A DNA stretch of 64,000 nucleotides from an uncultured Acidobacteriia bacterium. GTDB lineage: Bacteria; Acidobacteriota; Terriglobia; Bryobacterales; Bryobacteraceae. The stretch's first letter is position 1. Each line of letters starts with the position of its first letter. This document shows positions 15,982 to 25,948 of the stretch, piece by piece. Below the pieces are notes generated by a model. It was not told where the DNA came from, did no database searches, and saw only the letters and a program-made list of their open reading frames with translations. Both the position numbers and the translations under genes were made by a program. Location: positions 37,324-101,323 of the forward strand of contig CAIKMJ010000066.1 in assembly GCA_903828455.1 (NCBI GenBank), read 5' to 3'.

Positions 15982-18732
15982 TTACATGCCCCCCGGAATC
16001 AAAACGAAGACGCCCATAACATCGGCAGGAAGCACGGGCTCCACGCTCACTTTCGGCACGTTGATGCCTGCAGCTCTGACCCGACTGTGGTCTTCTTCAA
16101 GTTGCACCGCTCGTTGACGGGCATAATCGGCAATCGGACCGTCCAGAAGGACTCGTACCCGATCGCGGGCATGTGCAATCACGCGGTCTCGGGCAACATC
16201 TGCCAGATTGCCGCTGGCGTTGCCTTCGAGCAATGACCAGCCTTCGAGGCCAGTCGCACATGGAGTTGTGGAATTCCCTTCGAATGCGATGGCCGCTGCC
16301 TCTTCGACAATAACCAGCCTCTCTCGCCTTGCTCGAATTATGAGTTTGAACCGCAAACGAAGCAAGACCACAGTCGTGATTGATTTGACCGCCGCTGTAG
16401 GCCATGCGCCCATTCTTCCAATCGGCGGGACCGGACTTGAAGCAGGATCGAGAGCGGCTTCAAGCAACGCTTCGGCCAAAGTCGCTGGCAGCGGGTGGCT
16501 GCGCGTTACGGCCTCGGCCTTTGACGGGGCCGGCTCTTCGAATGCAAGGCGAATTGATCCTTCCAGACCGCGTGCCGCCAGCCTCTCTCTTAAGGACGCC
16601 GGAAGAGCTTCAAGATGTGCTTTCGGGCCAGAGCCGTTCAGTTGCAACGGAACGTCCAGACGACTCATCGCTCGTTCAACAAAACGCCGGACTTCAGTCG
16701 GGCCGCCGAGAAGTTCCCGCCAGCGGCGCCATTCCGGAGCGACCTCCTCGGGTTTGATCGCGTTCTGAGCAAAGCGCGCACGAGACCGCCGCTCGCCTTC
16801 CAGTGCATCCCGCCACCGGACCTCCATGGTCCTGACGTCGGATTCAAAGCCGAAGTCCAGGGCGAGCTGATCACTCTTTCCTCGGCGGAGGAGAACGGCA
16901 TTCATGAGTGCACCGGTCACGGCTCCCCGCTCGTCGGGAAGCGGAACCGAGACGCCCGTCGCCTTGCGAATGGCATCTGCCTTTCGCAGAATCACGTCGA
17001 GTACGGCTCCATCAATGGCGCTGTCGGGCGAGAAGATCAGCATGGACCGAACAACGGGACGGGATTGACCGAAGCGGTCTACGCGGCCTTCTCGTTGTTG
17101 GTGACGGGTCGGATTCCAGGAGAGATCATAGTGAAGCACCGTATCGAAGAGCGTTTGAAGATTGATGCCTTCCGACAGGCAATCTGTGGCGACCAGCACA
17201 CGCTGTTCGCTGTCAGCCATGTCTTCAACGCGGGCTCGCCGTTCTTCCGCTGTGAGTGCGCCGGTGACTGATTCCACCCGCAATTTCGGAAACGCTTTGC
17301 GAAGACCGGCAGCCACATGGTCTGCTGTTGCGATGAACCGACAGAATATGACTGGATTCGCACCTTGCGCGACCAGAGGCTTAAGCAAATCAATGACGGC
17401 GACGAGTTTGGGGTCACGGGCTCTCACAAGCCTGTCCGCATGCTCGATGAGCTTTTGAAGAGGTCCATCACCAGACAGCCCGGACGCGGGTTCGACGTCG
17501 ATAGATTCTGACTCATCCTCGTCGAATACCTGGTCCCCCAGTTCTTCAACGTTGTTGAAGAGTCGGTTCCGTAGAGCGCTGGCGGCCGCAGCCGGCGACG
17601 AACCGACACAACGCATGAGCGCCAGCGTTCCCCAAAATGCCAAACGACGACGATTCTGGTCACCACCAGCCGTCGTCACAACCTGGAGGCAATAATCGAG
17701 GACTGCCTCATGGAAGCTTTTATGTGCCGCGTCCAGATCGTACGGTTTCTCGGCTGTTTCGTGTCGGGGGAACGAACTGACTTCGCCCCACTCTTGGCCT
17801 GCGATGTCAATGCGACGCCGCTGCACAAGATGGCGCGCCAGTCGAATGCGGAAGTTCTCGTCTTCCATTTCACTCGTCGCGAACGCCTCGTTCAGCAGAC
17901 TGAGCAAACGGTCGAAAGCCGCTTCGTCACCGCTATGGGGCGTTGCGGTCAGCAGTATCAAATGTCGTTCCTGGTCCTCGGATAATCGCTTCAGCAGCTC
18001 GAAACGTTGCTGCCGGCCCAGATTCGCGCCGACACATGCGTGTGCCTCGTCCACAACAACCGTCTTCGGGCATGCGCGCGCGAAGCTCTCGCGACGCTTG
18101 TCCGCTTTGATGTAGTCAAGGCTGACGACGGTGAATGGAAATGCTTCGAAGATCGTTTGGGACGCCGGCAGACTTCGTTCGAGGCGTGCCGCCGTTGAAG
18201 CTGTGACAGCTATGGCATCGAGGTCAAACTTCGTCTTGAGTTCCTCGGTCCATTGCTCGACGAGATGCGGTGGACAAAGCACCGTAAACCGATCCACTTC
18301 GCCACGATCGATCAGCTCGCGTAGGATCAGCGCACCCTCAATGGTCTTTCCGATACCGACATCGTCGGCGATCATGAGACGCACCGTCGGCAGGCGCAGT
18401 GCCATTAGCAGAGGAACCAACTGGTAGGGACGAGGTTCAAACGCCAGCCGTGCAGCTGAACGAAACGGCCCTGCTCCGCGCCGAAGGGAAAGCCGGAGTG
18501 CGTCTGCCAAGATTCTCGCGGCGTCTTGCGTCGCGAGGGTGCTGGAATCCGGCAGGTCGAAGCGGGCCGCGCGGACCGGATCACGTTCCAGATCAGGCCG
18601 CAAGAACTGGATATCTGCCTCCGCCCCGGACAACGGCCGGAGGCATAACCAGTCAGGTTCCGGCGACGGCATCGCCACCCACTCGCGGCCTCTCGCGTAA
18701 ACCAGATCGCCAGGACCAAATTGCGGACTCAC
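15982..18732 (-). CDS. SNF2/RapA-like helicase (DrmD-like)
   Basis: 916 residues. SF2 motifs appear in order: ADDVGIGKTIEGALIL (motif I), VVDEAHACVG (II), LTATPHSGDEAAFDRL (III), then in the second RecA fold ATDCLSEGINLQ (V) and QREGRVDRFGQ (VI). This is the SNF2/RapA pattern found in DISARM DrmD and in many defence islands. The C-terminal ~300 residues are variable. It probably translocates on DNA to sense or process invader DNA. Its ATG overlaps the end of the upstream DUF1998 helicase gene by four bases. Confidence 0.88.
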   Translation of the reverse strand: MSPQFGPGDLVYARGREWVAMPSPEPDWLCLRPLSGAEADIQFLRPDLERDPVRAARFDLPDSSTLATQDAARILADALRLSLRRGAGPFRSAARLAFEPRPYQLVPLLMALRLPTVRLMIADDVGIGKTIEGALILRELIDRGEVDRFTVLCPPHLVEQWTEELKTKFDLDAIAVTASTAARLERSLPASQTIFEAFPFTVVSLDYIKADKRRESFARACPKTVVVDEAHACVGANLGRQQRFELLKRLSEDQERHLILLTATPHSGDEAAFDRLLSLLNEAFATSEMEDENFRIRLARHLVQRRRIDIAGQEWGEVSSFPRHETAEKPYDLDAAHKSFHEAVLDYCLQVVTTAGGDQNRRRLAFWGTLALMRCVGSSPAAAASALRNRLFNNVEELGDQVFDEDESESIDVEPASGLSGDGPLQKLIEHADRLVRARDPKLVAVIDLLKPLVAQGANPVIFCRFIATADHVAAGLRKAFPKLRVESVTGALTAEERRARVEDMADSEQRVLVATDCLSEGINLQTLFDTVLHYDLSWNPTRHQQREGRVDRFGQSRPVVRSMLIFSPDSAIDGAVLDVILRKADAIRKATGVSVPLPDERGAVTGALMNAVLLRRGKSDQLALDFGFESDVRTMEVRWRDALEGERRSRARFAQNAIKPEEVAPEWRRWRELLGGPTEVRRFVERAMSRLDVPLQLNGSGPKAHLEALPASLRERLAARGLEGSIRLAFEEPAPSKAEAVTRSHPLPATLAEALLEAALDPASSPVPPIGRMGAWPTAAVKSITTVVLLRLRFKLIIRARRERLVIVEEAAAIAFEGNSTTPCATGLEGWSLLEGNASGNLADVARDRVIAHARDRVRVLLDGPIADYARQRAVQLEEDHSRVRAAGINVPKVSVEPVLPADVMGVFVLIPGGM

Positions 18733-21700
18733 CGTTGACCCTCGAAGAATTGTGCGAGCTCGACCGGGGGTTGGTCGCTGCCGTCATCATCGATGACAAC
18801 GAGCGAGAAGCCCAAAGCCTCAAGCCCTTCCATTTCTCGTTCGGCCACCTCTTCCGTACTCGCAACAACCAGATGAGACCGCCAGACGAGCGGGAAGGAC
18901 CGTTCTTCAACCTGTAGAGCCGTTGCATCCGGCGCCGGGAACCCCCATCTTGAGAAACGGTCGGACCAGGTATCCGGCACCGAGTCCCGCGATGACCGCA
19001 CCGGAGTCACTTCCGCACGAGCCATCCGGACAAGAAACTCCAGTACCTCACCGTCTGTTCGATCAATCAGCTCGTGATCCGGCTGGTTGTAATAAGAGAG
19101 CAAGCAGCGATAGCATCCCTTTACACATTGAGCCTCCGGATCGCTCCTCAGCCTTTCGGCCTCACCACTTTCTACGGCCTGTTCGACGTTTTGATAGTGC
19201 ATAAGCGTCAGGGCCGTCCTCGCGATTTCCGCCAATCGTGCGGGCTCCGATACAAGCCGCGAGAGAACGCCGGCGCCACCTTCGGTGGCTTCAAAAGCGA
19301 GGATTGCCCGCCGCGCATCCCGGCTCGGCACCGGTTCAGTCAAAATCTCGCCTTCCTCCAGCTGAAACAGATTTTCGAGGCCGCGCGCCAAGGCATGCTG
19401 TAAAGTCGCGAGGGTCGATGGCGACCGGAAGTCCGCCGCGACCCTCAGCAAAACCGCATTTTTGTTGTCTTCAACAATGGGAACAATCCTCTGGATAACG
19501 GGAGCGTCCGGAGGTGCCTGATCCTCGTCGTCATCATTCACGCTACCGGTCCATCGACCCGAAGATGGGTCAATGCCAAACCCGAACACACTTCTCTCCC
19601 TGCGACGGCGCAATCCCTTATTGACTCGGCTGATCGTCGCGCCCGACGCATAGTCAATCAGAAGAACCGCGCCATGGTCATCATTGGCAATGGCGCTTGT
19701 GACGTCGGGGCGCCCATCCCGCCTAGGCCAGGCGAACACGGTCTGGATTTCGAATCCCTGCCTTTGACGATCCTCGTCATTGGCGGTGATAAGCTCCGCT
19801 GGCTGCGTCTCGACATTGTCAATGCGGACAATATTCCTGATCGGATGGATTCCGCTCATCGGAGAGCGGCATACATGGCAAAGTTCGGGCTCGGTTTCGT
19901 GGGCAGCGCCGCACTGATCGCAAACGTACAGCGTTCTTGTTGCCAAGCGGCCCCCGTCTGCGGTCCGTAATTCCGGCGATATCTTCGCCTTGTACACCCT
20001 GAAGCCCCTGCCCTCGTGGTAGATGAGGCTGCGGGGTCCAAATTCCGCGATTGCAAGAAACCGGGCGCGCTGCAGGTAGGAAGCCTTCGGTCCGCCTGTG
20101 CCAACTGCTGGCACAAATGCATAGATCGGCAGCCGCGGAAAATTGTAGCCGGGTAGAAAGCCTTCTGTCGCGAGATACCGATACGTATAAAAATCAGACC
20201 CGCCGGTCGATCTTCCCCTTTCGAGCAAAGAGAGCTGCTCATTGGCCTGTGCTTGGGCGACCCTTGCATCTCTGCGCTCACTACTACTCAAGCCATGCAT
20301 CTCCGATCTCCGGTTCGCTTCTGTCAACTGCGTGTGCGCGCTGAGGTAAAGTTGCCGCCAACGGCCGAAGGCTTCCGAAAACCGACTGAATGCGTCACCA
20401 GCCACCGAAGTGACGAACTCCTGCCGGTTCGCTGCCCAGGGAGCATTTTCCATCGATAGCTCATTCGAAACGCTGTCGAGTATTCTCCGCATTGTGACCG
20501 CGGATCTCGTGATGAGATCGCCTGCCGAAAGGTTTGTGCGAATGGCTGTCTGCACGGGCAATCCGTTTTCGCTGAGATCGAGCACATGAGGAATATCTTC
20601 TTCCAGATTTTGTCCAGACTCAGCGAGCCAGACCGCATGAAGGTGCGATTCGATCAGGTCTCGATTGGCCAGTTCCAAGGCAGGCGGGCGCACGATGCCG
20701 CTGACCATTTCGCGGGGATTCGCGAAGTAGTGCTGATCATGAGGGCTCTGTGCCGCGCAATAAGTGACAACCAAAGCGGCTTGGCCTGAACGTCCCGCGC
20801 GTCCGGAACGCTGCGCATAATTCGCGGGAGTCGGCGGAACGTTCCTGAGATAAACGGCGTTTAGTGCGGAAATGTCCACACCCAGCTCCATGGTTGGGGA
20901 GCAGAACAACGCCGGAAGAAAGACACCAGGCTCTCCTTCATCCCGCAGGCGGTCCCTCGCCGCCTCAAGCTTCCCTCGGTCCTCTGTTCCCCACCGGAAG
21001 CGCCACTCCCTCCACTCCCGACGCTCCTGCTCTACCTGTGCCGTGTGTTCGCGGCCCTCTAGTCCAAAGAGCCCTTCACCGCCGCCCGCCAGTGCCTGCG
21101 AGAGCGTCTCATAGAGACTCACGAAGTAACTGTTTACCGGTCGGCTATCCTGACGGCCCGATCCAGAAATCAGACGCACCGCATTTGCCGCCAATCTCCA
21201 CCCATCGACATCGAACGTCGTGGGCACCCTCCTAACCAACTGGTACCTTTCGGCGGCCTCCATGAAAAAACGCAGAATCGCCACATAGCGCTCGGCGTTC
21301 AGCCGTCCACCCCAGAATTCAGCTCGATTGAGCTGTTTGGCCAGTCGGCTTCGTGGTCCGCCGCGCACGATCAACGGTTCACCCCGTAGCGTCACGTCCT
21401 CGCGGCGCGGCGCATCGATAATCAGGGCCGCTGCAATGCGGGGATTTTCCTGCTGTCCGATCGACCATGGATGGCGCAGTGCCTGGCGCGCGGCGGTTGC
21501 AATCGCGTCTACCGTAGCCGGGTCCAAAACGTCGGCTGTAACAGCAAGCCCTCGGCGTAGGGCGTCTAGGATGATCCTCAACGTTTCCATTCGCTGCAGA
21601 GGCGTGAGGCGAGCGATCTCCGCCGGAGCTGTAGCAAAGACTTCGGGATCATGGGCTAGCTCTTCGAGGCCGAGGTATGTAGCCTGTACGAGGCCAAGTT

Positions 21701-23906
21701 CTTCAAGGCTGGGATTGGTAAATCGCCAACCGCGTCTCTGATCCGCCCACACCCGGTGCGCGAGTACTCTGGCGAGTGCGCGTTCGGCTTCTATTAGCCC
21801 CACGCCAACACTTTCGGGTCGTGCGAGCCACTCCGCTCGCCGCGCCCTGTTCACGGATGTAAAACCAAGCGCGGCCTGAACCCGTCTCCCGAATTCATCG
21901 TCGCCAAGGCCATCCGCGCCAGCCGCGCGCACGGCAGTCAGAGTCGCTGCACGAAACAGCGAAACAAAAAGAAAATCGTTGAAATGCCCAGCCTGGAGAG
22001 CAGCATCCTGGCGGTTGTCCGTGAATCCCAGCAACTTGCGTTTGTCGGCCGGGACACCGCTCCCAACCCGGTTCATCCAGCGCAGAGCGCTGGAGACAAG
22101 AAGCGTCGTCGCCGAACTTCGGCCTTCAGCAGACAACCCCGCAAGCTTGTTGATTTCGCGCGCTTGGCCTGGCGGCTGATCTTTACAGTAAGGGCAGAAC
22201 CTGTACTTGCCGGGCAGGAAGAGCGCAGGCTTGCCCTCTTCGCCAATGACCCCGGAGGGTCGAAGAGAGATGCGGCGTGGCGCCAATTCCCTCTTGTCGG
22301 ACCGTAACCTTCTGCTGCCACCAGGCCCGATTTCCGTCCACTCCTCCGGGAAGTCTTCCGGCTCGCCCGAGAACCCATACTCCGGATCATTTTCGGGCTC
22401 CGGCATAAGATAACCCGCCTCGCTCCCGGAGTCATCATCAATTGGGGTTTCATCGATTGGGCGCGGCAAGGCGATCTGCGCGCCGTCTTCATCCGTGAGA
22501 ACAACAGGATGGAATTCCTGACCGCAGTTACGACAGAAAAACGTTGGGTACAGCCGCGAGTCAGGGTCGAATGGATCAAATCTCTGCCCTTCGAGCGTCA
22601 CGCGACGCTCCCCCTGCCGCTTCACGGTGGCGTAAACGAATCCGGCGCCGGCGATGAAACGGTGAAGCTTGAACGCCAGAAACGCACGATCTCCAGAACC
22701 GCCCCGCTCCGACGATGACCGGCTCATCATGGTGAGCATGGCCTCAATTTGGGAACGGCACCGCGCAATGTCGCGTCCCGATGCTTCAGCCAGCCTGACC
22801 GCTGCCTCTTGTACGGTAATCGGTGCTCTCCGAGAGAGCCGCTGACCATCATGAAGACCGATCTCCAACTCGATCCATATCGCCAGAGGATGATCACGGA
22901 GTTCGAGGTCCGTCAGGATCGGCGGCAAATCCTGCTCGACGGCACGCGCGAGGTCAGTATGGGTCACTGTCCGCTCCTGGTTCGTTGCGCGTTCCAGTGA
23001 TTCGTCGATCACATCATCGGGCGCTACGCGGACACCGAAGAGTCGGGTCGCTACCCTCGATACGGTTTGAGCCCTTACCTCATCGCCGCCCTCACTCGCC
23101 ATCGTGGCCGACGTGCCGATACAGATCGGTTGGTTGTCACGGCAGAGCCGATCACGGACGCGCCGAACGAGCAAGGCTACGTCCGCCCCTTGTCGTCCGC
23201 GATAGGTATGAAGTTCATCGAGAACAAGGAAATCCAGCCCCGTCGCGTTTGCAATGACCGTTTGATCCCGCTCGTTCTGACGCGTCATGAGCAATTCAAG
23301 CATCATGAAGTTCGTGAGCAGTATGTCCGGCTTCGCGCGTCTGATGAGCTCCCGCTCTTCGGGGCTCTCCTGTCCCGTGTAACGGGCAAAAGTCGGCCTT
23401 AAATTCTCAGGAAGTCCGGCCTGCTCTATAAACTTCTTTAGTTCCTGCATCTGACTGTTTGCCAGCGCATTCATGGGGTAAACGACAATTGCCCGCGTTC
23501 GTGGTGCTTCCCCTGAGGCGCGGGCCCGCACGGCAGAGTCGATGATTGGAATGAAGAAACAAAGCGATTTCCCCGAGCCCGTGCCCGTCGTTACAACGAA
23601 GCTATGCCCGCGATCTGCTTTTGAAATCGCTTGGGACTGATGTCTGTACAGAACAATCGGTGCCGAGTCCGCACGAAAGATCTGTGCGGTATGTGGATGC
23701 AGCAGCCCTTCGTTGGCCAAATCGGCAACACTTACATCTCGTTCATAGTGGGGATTGACGGTAATGAGGGGCTCCGGCCAAAACCTGCCGGTCGCGTAAA
23801 GCGCGTCGATCTGCGCACGAATATCATCAGCGCGTATTTCCGTAAATGACCGCGAGAACCGCTGGTAATCACCGATGATCGACGAGTCGAGATCAAAGAC
23901 GTTCAT
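18729..23906 (-). CDS. DEAD/DEAH-box helicase with C-terminal DUF1998
   Basis: 1725 residues. N-terminal SF2 helicase: VVTTGTGSGKS (106-114), LDELHTYRGRQGAD (~229-242) and, in the second RecA domain, QRSGRAGRSGQ. Several Cys pairs lie between and after (FFCRNCG, RFCPYCKD, YVCDQCG, LCHVC), and the C-terminal DUF1998 module has CVKGCYRCLLSYYNQPDHELIDR-like spacing of Cys residues. The single chain combines what DISARM splits into DrmA and DrmB, and its size is in the range of Druantia DruE. It should be the core DNA-unwinding or sensing engine of the defence operon. It overlaps both neighbouring genes by four bases. Confidence 0.9.
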   Translation of the reverse strand: MNVFDLDSSIIGDYQRFSRSFTEIRADDIRAQIDALYATGRFWPEPLITVNPHYERDVSVADLANEGLLHPHTAQIFRADSAPIVLYRHQSQAISKADRGHSFVVTTGTGSGKSLCFFIPIIDSAVRARASGEAPRTRAIVVYPMNALANSQMQELKKFIEQAGLPENLRPTFARYTGQESPEERELIRRAKPDILLTNFMMLELLMTRQNERDQTVIANATGLDFLVLDELHTYRGRQGADVALLVRRVRDRLCRDNQPICIGTSATMASEGGDEVRAQTVSRVATRLFGVRVAPDDVIDESLERATNQERTVTHTDLARAVEQDLPPILTDLELRDHPLAIWIELEIGLHDGQRLSRRAPITVQEAAVRLAEASGRDIARCRSQIEAMLTMMSRSSSERGGSGDRAFLAFKLHRFIAGAGFVYATVKRQGERRVTLEGQRFDPFDPDSRLYPTFFCRNCGQEFHPVVLTDEDGAQIALPRPIDETPIDDDSGSEAGYLMPEPENDPEYGFSGEPEDFPEEWTEIGPGGSRRLRSDKRELAPRRISLRPSGVIGEEGKPALFLPGKYRFCPYCKDQPPGQAREINKLAGLSAEGRSSATTLLVSSALRWMNRVGSGVPADKRKLLGFTDNRQDAALQAGHFNDFLFVSLFRAATLTAVRAAGADGLGDDEFGRRVQAALGFTSVNRARRAEWLARPESVGVGLIEAERALARVLAHRVWADQRRGWRFTNPSLEELGLVQATYLGLEELAHDPEVFATAPAEIARLTPLQRMETLRIILDALRRGLAVTADVLDPATVDAIATAARQALRHPWSIGQQENPRIAAALIIDAPRREDVTLRGEPLIVRGGPRSRLAKQLNRAEFWGGRLNAERYVAILRFFMEAAERYQLVRRVPTTFDVDGWRLAANAVRLISGSGRQDSRPVNSYFVSLYETLSQALAGGGEGLFGLEGREHTAQVEQERREWREWRFRWGTEDRGKLEAARDRLRDEGEPGVFLPALFCSPTMELGVDISALNAVYLRNVPPTPANYAQRSGRAGRSGQAALVVTYCAAQSPHDQHYFANPREMVSGIVRPPALELANRDLIESHLHAVWLAESGQNLEEDIPHVLDLSENGLPVQTAIRTNLSAGDLITRSAVTMRRILDSVSNELSMENAPWAANRQEFVTSVAGDAFSRFSEAFGRWRQLYLSAHTQLTEANRRSEMHGLSSSERRDARVAQAQANEQLSLLERGRSTGGSDFYTYRYLATEGFLPGYNFPRLPIYAFVPAVGTGGPKASYLQRARFLAIAEFGPRSLIYHEGRGFRVYKAKISPELRTADGGRLATRTLYVCDQCGAAHETEPELCHVCRSPMSGIHPIRNIVRIDNVETQPAELITANDEDRQRQGFEIQTVFAWPRRDGRPDVTSAIANDDHGAVLLIDYASGATISRVNKGLRRRRERSVFGFGIDPSSGRWTGSVNDDDEDQAPPDAPVIQRIVPIVEDNKNAVLLRVAADFRSPSTLATLQHALARGLENLFQLEEGEILTEPVPSRDARRAILAFEATEGGAGVLSRLVSEPARLAEIARTALTLMHYQNVEQAVESGEAERLRSDPEAQCVKGCYRCLLSYYNQPDHELIDRTDGEVLEFLVRMARAEVTPVRSSRDSVPDTWSDRFSRWGFPAPDATALQVEERSFPLVWRSHLVVASTEEVAEREMEGLEALGFSLVVIDDDGSDQPPVELAQFFEGQR

Positions 23907-24244
23907 TCGGCCCCCTTTAGCTGCTCAAATGGCTCGTGCAGTTCATACCCATACGCCGCCAAGCGAGTCAGCGCGATGTTGCGCTCCGCGTCAGTGAAGA
24001 GCGTCTCCCACTTGCGGCCTATGATGACGGCTTCGACCGTAAGATCAAGCCGCTTACGCTCCCACAGCGCGATATAGCCTTCGGATACTCCCGACGCGTG
24101 CAACAGAATCCGGGCCGTTTCGAGCCCGCGGTGTTCGTGGAGCATGTGCAGGAAGCGCGTAGCTTTGTAATTGCACTCGCTCAGGGCTCGCTGGTATACA
24201 TCCATCATCGCTTCATCGAAATCGGTTTCGAGTGCGTTGCTCAT
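23903..24244 (-). CDS. Small unknown protein preceding the DUF1998 helicase
   Basis: 113 residues, helical, with no membrane segment. The pattern MMDVYQRALSECNYKATRFLHML followed by HRGLETARILLHASGVSEGY and LDLTVEAVII is familiar from uncharacterised small proteins in restriction-rich loci, but I know of no assigned function. The ATGA overlap with the helicase gene indicates coupled translation and near-equal amounts. It may be a subunit or a regulator of the helicase; it could also be an immunity factor. All are guesses from context. Confidence 0.7.
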   Translation of the reverse strand: MSNALETDFDEAMMDVYQRALSECNYKATRFLHMLHEHRGLETARILLHASGVSEGYIALWERKRLDLTVEAVIIGRKWETLFTDAERNIALTRLAAYGYELHEPFEQLKGAE

Positions 24245-24283
24245 GGCTTCATTCTCCGGGCGCTATCAATTCTATTGTCCGAA

Positions 24284-25294
24284 TCAAGCATTGATCTCAC
24301 GCTCCAGGTCGGCGAGCGCTTCCATGATCGTGTCAAATCCGGTTGGGGTGCCGAACAGCATCACACCCATACGACTGTAGTCCCGTTCCAGCTCAACTCT
24401 TCTTGCTGCCGTCGGCGTGAGACGGAGACCTCCACGTTGTGCCAATTCGTAACGCGCCCAAGCGGAGGGATAGAAGGTTTGCTTATGCCTGACCACGGCA
24501 GCCAAGAGAGTCGGATCAGCGAGTGCTTCCGCCCGGACTGGTCCCCGTGCCAGTTGTGCGACGTCGTAATAGTGGCGGGAGTACCGCGCTGGAAGGGCCT
24601 TCTCTGGCGGGCGGTAGTATTCGGCGTGCAGGATCGTCGCCTTCTCCCAGAAGGTTCGCTTTGCCAGTAGCGCGGACAGGCTGATCTGAGGGTCTTCAAC
24701 CACCTTCGGGAATTCTTCGGCGACGAAGGACGTAATGGTGAACTGGTCATGCGGGACAAACTCCGCGTGGGTGCCCAGCTCAAGCACGACATGCGGCGCA
24801 ATGTAATCAAGACGGCCCGATTGGGCGGCAGGATAGACGAAGTTCACGATATTCGGGTCCTGCGGACTGACGGTCAGACTCCATGATGCTTCGCCGAGTA
24901 CCTCCTGAATACGTGCGCGAAGCACGTCCAGGAAGGGACCGCTGATATAGCCGCGGCACGACTCCATCATTTGTTCGAGGATGACGGTGCGTCGCGATTT
25001 GGAAATTCCCTCCTGTCGCGGATCGCGGTCACCGGTGAAGCCGAGTGCGGCATAGTCAACCGCCAGATCGAGATCCTCGGAGAACCGTTCGATTGCGTGG
25101 AACACCTTTGAGAGGGACGTGCCGCCTTTGAACAGAAGGCGGCCTTCCAGATCAGGGATTGAGAAGAGCTGCTTCAGAATCCAGCAAACCCAGAAATCCT
25201 TTTCCACAATCGCATTGGCCAGTCCCTTTCGGTCGGCCGTCTCGGCAAATATTCCTGCCCTCTCCCGGGCGCTCATCCGCGCGATCCGGTTCAT
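24284..25294 (-). CDS. AbiEii-type nucleotidyltransferase toxin
   Basis: 336 residues. The nucleotidyltransferase signature of AbiEii/MenT-like toxins is clear: FKGGTSLSK near residue 57 and SEDLDLAVD near residue 73 (DxD metal ligands). AbiEii-type enzymes transfer nucleotides, for MenT to tRNA, and stop growth on phage infection. The gene overlaps the upstream DUF6088/AbiEi-like gene by four bases, the standard antitoxin-first order. Here the pair is also the start of the helicase/methylase operon, with only a 39-bp gap to the next gene. Confidence 0.88.
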   Translation of the reverse strand: MNRIARMSARERAGIFAETADRKGLANAIVEKDFWVCWILKQLFSIPDLEGRLLFKGGTSLSKVFHAIERFSEDLDLAVDYAALGFTGDRDPRQEGISKSRRTVILEQMMESCRGYISGPFLDVLRARIQEVLGEASWSLTVSPQDPNIVNFVYPAAQSGRLDYIAPHVVLELGTHAEFVPHDQFTITSFVAEEFPKVVEDPQISLSALLAKRTFWEKATILHAEYYRPPEKALPARYSRHYYDVAQLARGPVRAEALADPTLLAAVVRHKQTFYPSAWARYELAQRGGLRLTPTAARRVELERDYSRMGVMLFGTPTGFDTIMEALADLEREINA

Positions 25295-25899
25295 GCTGTC
25301 GGCTCCGCGATCTGTTTCGCCATGTCGTAGATCCAGTCTGCGCCAAAGCGGGTATCCTTCAAGAGTTTGCTCTTCTCGGTCGGTGAGAGAGCCGAAGTCA
25401 GAGTCTCGATCTCGCGCGATCCGACGCCTTCCTTTCCCAAATGCCGCAGCGCCTGCACAACCAGCGCGAGTTTTCCGTCGAGTCCGGCAATAGCCTTTGG
25501 GCGGGCATGTTTGAAATGGATGGTCCGCCGGCCGATCGGCACTTCCTTATTAGGACCATCGGTGAGGTAGATGATCTTTGAGGGGACCTGGGTCGAGAGC
25601 CCAAGCAGATTTGCCGCCCACGCACCATCCGGAACGATCTTCCATCGCTGCTTGCGCGCGATCGCGCGCGCGGCCTCATCAATGTCGGGGCTCAGCCTGC
25701 CGCCAAGGGCCGGATTCACGTTTGGCAGGTCATAAAGTCCTCGCCGGACCCGTCGGATTTTACCCTCCCGGGTCAGCGCCGCGAGCGTGACATCGATCAT
25801 CGTCCGGCTCGCCAGGTCAAGAAAATCCTTCGCGGAGAAGGCTTTTCCATCCCCCAGACGTTCGATACGCGCAACTATCTGATCCCGCTTGGTTTGCAT
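25291..25899 (-). CDS. DUF6088 / AbiEi-like antitoxin with winged-helix N-terminus
   Basis: 202 residues. The N-terminal ~70 residues look like a winged helix (RIERLGDGKAFSAKDFLDL, then a wing GKIRRVRRGLYDLP); the rest matches the DUF6088/AbiEi antitoxin C-terminal domain. In AbiE systems the antitoxin represses its own promoter and neutralises the toxin at the level of expression or activity. A perfect 10-bp inverted repeat (25920-25948) straddles the putative promoter 20 bases upstream, consistent with autoregulation. If so, the whole seven-gene defence operon may be under its control. Confidence 0.82.
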   Translation of the reverse strand: MQTKRDQIVARIERLGDGKAFSAKDFLDLASRTMIDVTLAALTREGKIRRVRRGLYDLPNVNPALGGRLSPDIDEAARAIARKQRWKIVPDGAWAANLLGLSTQVPSKIIYLTDGPNKEVPIGRRTIHFKHARPKAIAGLDGKLALVVQALRHLGKEGVGSREIETLTSALSPTEKSKLLKDTRFGADWIYDMAKQIAEPTA

Positions 25900-25919
25900 G
25901 AATTTTTTCCGACTGTCTA

Positions 25920-25948
25920 TTAAGAAAAACTATACTATTTTTTCTTAA
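25920..25948 (-). promoter_or_regulatory. Inverted-repeat operator/promoter upstream of the AbiE-like pair
   Basis: TTAAGAAAAA (25920-25929) and TTTTTCTTAA (25939-25948) are perfectly inverted around CTATACTAT. The centre reads as a -10-like TATACT on the plus strand and TAGTATAG on the minus strand. It lies 20 bases from the DUF6088 start codon and resembles an operator for that winged-helix protein. A related palindrome occurs at 29351-29380. Confidence 0.55.

Noticed and set aside
12068..18732. Complete DISARM class 1 locus
   Set aside because: The PLD nuclease DrmC and separate DrmA/DrmB genes are absent; the DUF1998 and helicase parts are one chain and an HNH protein is present instead.
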